From positions 1 to 44,913 of the forward strand of contig NZ_CAJXNN010000028.1 in assembly GCF_913057115.1 (NCBI RefSeq): 44,913 nt of DNA. Direction: 5' to 3'. Made by a program: the position numbers and the translations under genes. Positions 41,589 through 44,913 of the stretch are shown here, piece by piece. This DNA comes from an uncultured Roseovarius sp. GTDB taxonomy: Bacteria > Pseudomonadota > Alphaproteobacteria > Rhodobacterales > Rhodobacteraceae. Each line of letters starts with the position of its first letter. Position 1 is the first letter of the stretch. The notes beneath the pieces were generated by a model. It worked only from the letters and a program-made list of their open reading frames with translations. It was not told where the DNA came from and made no database searches.

Positions 41589-42473
41589 ATGAGAATTGCC
41601 ACAGCCGCATACCCGCTCGATCAGTTCAATCTGTGGTCTGACTACGCCCAAAAGCTTGAGGCTTGGGTCGCCGAGGCCGTGGGGCAGGGGGCCGAATTGC
41701 TGGTATTCCCCGAGTACGGCGCGATGGAATTGGCCACACTCGACGGGTTGCACGTGGCCGCTGACCTTCCCGCGTCCTTGCGCGCCATCTCGGATAAGAT
41801 GCCACAGGTCGATGCGCTCCATGCAGAACTTGCCGCAAGGTTCAATGTCTATATCTGCGCGGCCTCGGCACCGGTTTTCGACGACGTTATCGGACCAAAC
41901 CCCGTCAACCGGGCTCGATTTTTCGGCCCAAGCGGCGAAGTGGGCATTCAAGACAAACAGATCATGACCCGCTGGGAACGTGCGCCCATGGGGGTCGTGC
42001 CCGGCGGTCCGCTCACGTTGTTTGATACCGCTTTGGGCAAAATCGGCATCCTCATCTGCTATGACGCTGAATTCCCGCTTCTTGCGCGTGCGCTGCAAGA
42101 GGCAGACATTCTGCTTGTTCCGTCTTGCACAGAGGCGCTCGAAGGCTATTGGCGTGTCCGCATCGGTGCGATGGCCCGCGCGCTCGAGGCGCAATGCGTC
42201 TCCGTCATGGCATCCACCGTGGGCGATGCGCGATGGAACAATGTGGCTGACCTGAACACTGGCACCGGAGGCGTCTTTGGCCCACCCGACGCAGGCTTCC
42301 CGCCCACCGGTGTTTTGGCCGAAGGTCTGCTCAACACCCCCGGCTGGACCGTGGCTGATGTGGATATCGACGCCATTGCGCGGGTTCGCGCCGATGGCAA
42401 TGTGCTCAATGCAACGCATTGGAACGAGCAGCCCGCCCGCGTCAAGGATGTCACACAGCACCGGCTGAGGTGA
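41589..42473 (+). CDS. Carbon-nitrogen hydrolase (nitrilase superfamily)
   Basis: The 294-residue protein has the Glu-Lys-Cys triad: Glu42 in LLVFPEYGAME, Lys123 in GIQDKQIMTRWE and Cys157 in GILICYDAEFPLLARALQ. It probably hydrolyses an amide or N-carbamoyl compound; the CYD-E-FP signature suits the amidase branches. AGGAGG beginning at the msrC stop sets the ATG, so both genes are likely co-transcribed. The substrate is unknown. No link with methionine sulfoxide is evident from the sequence. Confidence 0.92.
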   Translation: MRIATAAYPLDQFNLWSDYAQKLEAWVAEAVGQGAELLVFPEYGAMELATLDGLHVAADLPASLRAISDKMPQVDALHAELAARFNVYICAASAPVFDDVIGPNPVNRARFFGPSGEVGIQDKQIMTRWERAPMGVVPGGPLTLFDTALGKIGILICYDAEFPLLARALQEADILLVPSCTEALEGYWRVRIGAMARALEAQCVSVMASTVGDARWNNVADLNTGTGGVFGPPDAGFPPTGVLAEGLLNTPGWTVADVDIDAIARVRADGNVLNATHWNEQPARVKDVTQHRLR

Positions 42474-42481
42474 TTATGGCC

Positions 42482-42510
42482 TTGAAAAACACGGCGAATA
42501 GGCCCATTTA
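42482..42510 (+). promoter_or_regulatory. Candidate promoter of infA
   Basis: TTGAAA (42482-42487), a 17-base spacer and CATTTA (42505-42510), overlapping TTTAAT, lie 47 bases before the infA ATG in an otherwise GC-rich stretch. Confidence 0.45.
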
Positions 42511-42556
42511 ATGCGCGTTCCGCAAATCTGGCGGATTATGCAATGAAGGAGAGACC

Positions 42557-42775
42557 ATGGCCAAGGAAGATACGCTCGAATTTCCCGGTGTCGTGAAGGA
42601 ACTCCTGCCGAATGCGACGTTCCGGGTCGAGCTTGAAAACGGCCATGAGATCATCGCCCACACGGCAGGCAAGATGCGCAAGAACCGCATCCGTGTTCTG
42701 GCAGGCGACAAGGTGCAAGTCGAAATGACGCCTTATGATCTGACCAAAGGTCGGATCAACTATCGATTCAAGTAA
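42557..42775 (+). CDS. infA: Translation initiation factor IF-1
   Basis: Binds the A site of the 30S subunit during initiation. The 72-residue OB-fold protein is exactly the family length: [20 protein letters not shown], then [26 protein letters not shown] and a [18 protein letters not shown] end. GGAGAG lies a few bases before the ATG. It stands at the head of the infA-maf-RNase-yacG group, an order typical of alphaproteobacteria. A GGC-TTCGG-GCC-type hairpin follows at about 42777-42798. Confidence 0.97.
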   Translation: MAKEDTLEFPGVVKELLPNATFRVELENGHEIIAHTAGKMRKNRIRVLAGDKVQVEMTPYDLTKGRINYRFK

Positions 42776-42863
42776 CGCAAGGCTTCGGGCCTCGCGACAG
42801 TGCGGGTAAGCGTGTAGCGCTGCAAAACGTGGCCGGCGCCCGGCTGCAAATCTGGGCGCTGAC

Positions 42864-43454
42864 ATGACGCAACCCCCCAAACTTATCCTCGGATCGGGCA
42901 GCCCGCGCAGGCGGGACTTGCTGGCACAAATCGGGGTGGCGGCGGATGATATCCGCCCGCCCGACATCGACGAAACCCCCGAAAAGTCCGAATTGCCGCG
43001 CCCCTATTGCATCCGCATGGCGCGGCAAAAGGCATGGGCGGTTGAGGCCGGGCCGGATGATATTGTCCTGTCCGCCGATACCACCGTCGCCCTTGGCCGC
43101 CGCATCATGGGCAAGCCGGAAAATGCCGGTGAAGCCGCGCAATTCCTGCTGGCCATGTCGGGCCGCCGCCACAAAGTGATCACCGCCGTTGCCATCCGGC
43201 GCGGGGATCGGCTCTGGCAGCGTGACGTTGTCACCACCGTCAAGATGAAGCGCCTCTCGGATGAGGACCTCAACGCCTATCTCGCCACCGGCGATTGGCA
43301 GGGCAAGGCCGGCGGCTATGGCATCCAAGGCCCCGCCGGTGTCCTGATCCCGTGGATCCAAGGCTCCTTCACCGCCGTTGTCGGCCTGCCACTGGCCGAA
43401 ACCGCCACCCTCCTGCGCGCCGCAGGCTACCCAATCTACAAGGATACGCCATGA
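42864..43454 (+). CDS. maf: Maf family nucleotide pyrophosphatase
   Basis: Hydrolyses noncanonical or canonical nucleoside triphosphates and is linked to septum control. The 196-residue protein has [18 protein letters not shown] (residues 7-24), with the S-x-R motif. The catalytic Asp lies in [19 protein letters not shown], and [17 protein letters not shown] completes the signature. The ribosome binding site is weak. The stop overlaps the next ATG by four bases (ATGA). Confidence 0.95.
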   Translation: MTQPPKLILGSGSPRRRDLLAQIGVAADDIRPPDIDETPEKSELPRPYCIRMARQKAWAVEAGPDDIVLSADTTVALGRRIMGKPENAGEAAQFLLAMSGRRHKVITAVAIRRGDRLWQRDVVTTVKMKRLSDEDLNAYLATGDWQGKAGGYGIQGPAGVLIPWIQGSFTAVVGLPLAETATLLRAAGYPIYKDTP

Positions 43455-44473
43455 AAGGCCGCCTGATCGCCCTCGACCACATCAACGACACCGAGGCCGC
43501 GGCCCTCATGGTCGATGGTCGCCTCGAAGACCTGTTTCTTGACGCGGACGGCCCGCGCCCCGGCGCCATCTACCGCGCCATTGCCGACCGCCCGATGAAA
43601 GGGCAGGGGGGGATGTTCCTGCGCACCCCCGATGGCACCGTCTTTCTGCGGCAGGTCAAGGGCCTCAGCCCCGGACAGCCGCTCTTGGTGCAGGTCACCG
43701 GCCATGCCGAGCCGGGCAAGGCCCTGCCGGTCACCTCGAAACTTCTGTTCAAAAGCCGCTATGCCATCGTCACCCCCGAGGCTCCGGGCCTCAACATCTC
43801 GCGGCAAATCCGCGATGATGAACGCCGCGATGAATTGCTCGCCATCGCCCACGCTGAAATGGACGGGGTCGAAATGGGCCTGATCCTGCGCTCCTCCTGC
43901 CTTGACGCGGGTGACGACGAGATCGCCGAGGATATCCGCGCCATGGTCGATCTGGCCACTGCCGTTCTGGGCGATGCCGAGGGGGGCGAGCCGGAAAAAC
44001 TCACCGAAGGCGACGGGCCGCATACGCTGGCCTGGCGCGAGTGGACCGACCCGGCGGATGTCGCTGCCAATGAAGGCTCCTTTGCCGATCACGGCGTGCT
44101 TGATGCGTTGGATGAGGCGCAAGAGGCCCGCGTGCCGCTCTCCGGTGGGGCCTCGATGTTCATTGAACCCACCCGCGCGCTTGTGGCCGTCGATGTGAAC
44201 ACCGGCAATGATACCTCGCCTGCTGCGGGCATGAAGGCCAACATGGCCGCCGCCCGCGATCTGCCGCGCCAATTGCGCCTGCGTGGCTTGGGCGGACAGA
44301 TCGTCCTTGACCTCGCCCCGATGCCCAAGAAAGACCGTCGCCAGTTCGAAACCACCCTGCGCGCCGCCTTCCGCGCTTGCACGGTGGAAACCACCCTTGT
44401 CGGCTGGACGGGCCTCGGCCACTATGAATTGCAACGCAAACGCGACCGCGTCGCACTCTGCGAGGTGATGTGA
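43451..44473 (+). CDS. Ribonuclease E/G family protein (short form)
   Basis: An endoribonuclease-like protein of 340 residues, shorter than RNase G (about 490) or RNase E. The N-terminal S1-like part is atypical ([20 protein letters not shown]). The catalytic region keeps [22 protein letters not shown], with the first metal-binding Asp, and [17 protein letters not shown], with the second. [10 protein letters not shown] closes the protein. The Zn-link cysteines and C-terminal scaffold of RNase E are absent. Such short proteins in the maf-yacG setting are common in Rhodobacteraceae. The ATG at 43451 overlaps maf; the stop overlaps yacG by one base (TGATG). Confidence 0.88.
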   Translation: MKGRLIALDHINDTEAAALMVDGRLEDLFLDADGPRPGAIYRAIADRPMKGQGGMFLRTPDGTVFLRQVKGLSPGQPLLVQVTGHAEPGKALPVTSKLLFKSRYAIVTPEAPGLNISRQIRDDERRDELLAIAHAEMDGVEMGLILRSSCLDAGDDEIAEDIRAMVDLATAVLGDAEGGEPEKLTEGDGPHTLAWREWTDPADVAANEGSFADHGVLDALDEAQEARVPLSGGASMFIEPTRALVAVDVNTGNDTSPAAGMKANMAAARDLPRQLRLRGLGGQIVLDLAPMPKKDRRQFETTLRAAFRACTVETTLVGWTGLGHYELQRKRDRVALCEVM

Positions 44474-44661
44474 TGAGCTGCCCAATCTGCGGCAAAAAGA
44501 GCGATCCCAAAACGCGCCCCTTCTGCTCCAAACGCTGCGCCGATGTAGACCTTGGCAAATGGCTGGGCGGGGACTATTCCGTACCCTCCCGCGACCCCGA
44601 GGATATGGAGCGCGCCTGGGAAGAGGCCGAGGCGCAAAAGGCCCGCGACAAACCGCACTAA
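44473..44661 (+). CDS. yacG: DNA gyrase inhibitor YacG (zinc-binding)
   Basis: A small zinc protein that inhibits gyrase in E. coli. The 62-residue protein has the four zinc cysteines: CPIC (residues 3-6) and CSKRC in [19 protein letters not shown]. An acidic, helical tail follows. The ATG shares its A with the stop of the RNase gene. The 180 bases after it (44662-44841) up to the tRNA-Phe gene contain no gene or clear promoter that I can see. Confidence 0.93.
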   Translation: MSCPICGKKSDPKTRPFCSKRCADVDLGKWLGGDYSVPSRDPEDMERAWEEAEAQKARDKPH

Positions 44662-44841
44662 TCCCCGTCATCCCGCATTTGGCAACTGCGTTCCGCCCAA
44701 CCCAACATACCTGCCCAATGGCGCGCGCAGGCGGGCTTCTTGTGATAAAGGCAGAGCCTTGAAAAAAGTGACAAAGCCCTCTGGACACCCCGCCCAACCT
44801 GACCTAGAACGCCTCCACCCGAAGGCAGCCGCCTTCCCCGT

Positions 44842-44913
44842 GCCCGGGTAGCTCAGGGGTAGAGCAGTGGATTGAAAATCCTCGTGTCGGTGGTTCGATT
44901 CCGCCCCCGGGCA
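44842..44913 (+). tRNA. tRNA-Phe(GAA)
   Basis: The acceptor GCCCGGG pairs with CCCGGGC, the D-stem is GCTC/GAGC, and the anticodon loop TTGAAAA gives GAA. The T-arm is GGTGG-TTCGATT-CCGCC. The discriminator A is the last base of the window, so whether CCA is encoded cannot be seen. One T-T mismatch is in the anticodon stem. Confidence 0.95.

Overview
The window is a gene-dense, high-GC chromosomal segment of an alphaproteobacterium, most likely a marine Rhodobacteraceae (Roseobacter-type) strain. This rests on gene order (cmk, rpsA, ihfB, lapA-like, trpF, trpB; dapC-like aminotransferase, ftsK, lolA; infA, maf, RNase E/G, yacG), on an RbaV/RbaW-type partner-switching pair, and on short hairpin-rich intergenic elements ending in a GGATATTTT...GAACAGAAGAA tail. 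Species cannot be named from sequence reading alone. The segment starts at a tRNA-Gly(CCC) and ends at a tRNA-Phe(GAA).

Layout. 0-8 kb: translation and nucleoid genes (cmk, rpsA, ihfB), tryptophan genes (trpF, trpB) separated by a decayed GNAT fragment, a string of hairpins and a methyltransferase gene, then a two-gene unit made of an exported Asp-rich protein and a membrane-anchored LuxR-type regulator. 8-10 kb: a leftward trio (serine hydrolase, ABM-domain protein, DUF2237 protein). 10.4-12.5 kb: a cassette of two methyltransferase-like proteins and a P-loop kinase whose base composition looks more AT-rich than its surroundings. 12.6-16 kb: pth, rplY and the glnK-amtB ammonium unit with an NtrC-like site upstream. 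16-21.5 kb: a class A penicillin-binding protein, an intergenic stretch with a long imperfect inverted repeat, and a leftward run of ridA, a glycerophosphodiesterase gene, a COG3146 N-acyltransferase gene and phhB. 21.5-25.7 kb: a broken HlyD-type remnant, mlaA-mlaC, a peroxiredoxin, an FAD-dependent ferredoxin-type reductase and rsmD. 25.7-34.7 kb: a UbiH-family hydroxylase, an amidase, a dapC-like aminotransferase, ftsK, an unrecognised gene, exoD and lolA. 34.8-39.8 kb: a lytic-transglycosylase-like lipoprotein, an AEC transporter, hspQ, a 280-bp structured intergenic region, gamma-glutamyltransferase and rbaVW. 39.9-44.9 kb: thiolase, free methionine sulfoxide reductase, a nitrilase-family hydrolase, infA, maf, RNase E/G and yacG.

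How genes work together. Most of the content is housekeeping: cell envelope (PBP1A, MlaA/MlaC, LolA, transglycosylase, ExoD, GGT), division and chromosome segregation (FtsK, Maf), translation (S1, L25, IF-1, Pth, RsmD, Cmk) and nitrogen control (GlnK/AmtB). Convergent ends are generally closed by strong hairpins.

The candidates most worth a second look are: the methyltransferase-methyltransferase-kinase cassette; the Asp-rich exported protein overlapping a membrane LuxR regulator; the 36.79-37.01 kb region with a possible three-way junction, an inverted CGTACG pair and four 11-bp tandem units; nested inverted repeats that could cover the ribosome binding site of the free methionine sulfoxide reductase gene; the 18.4 kb imperfect inverted repeat; and two gene remnants (GNAT C-terminus, HlyD C-terminus with a one-base frameshift). 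No phage, insertion sequence, CRISPR array or rRNA gene was seen.
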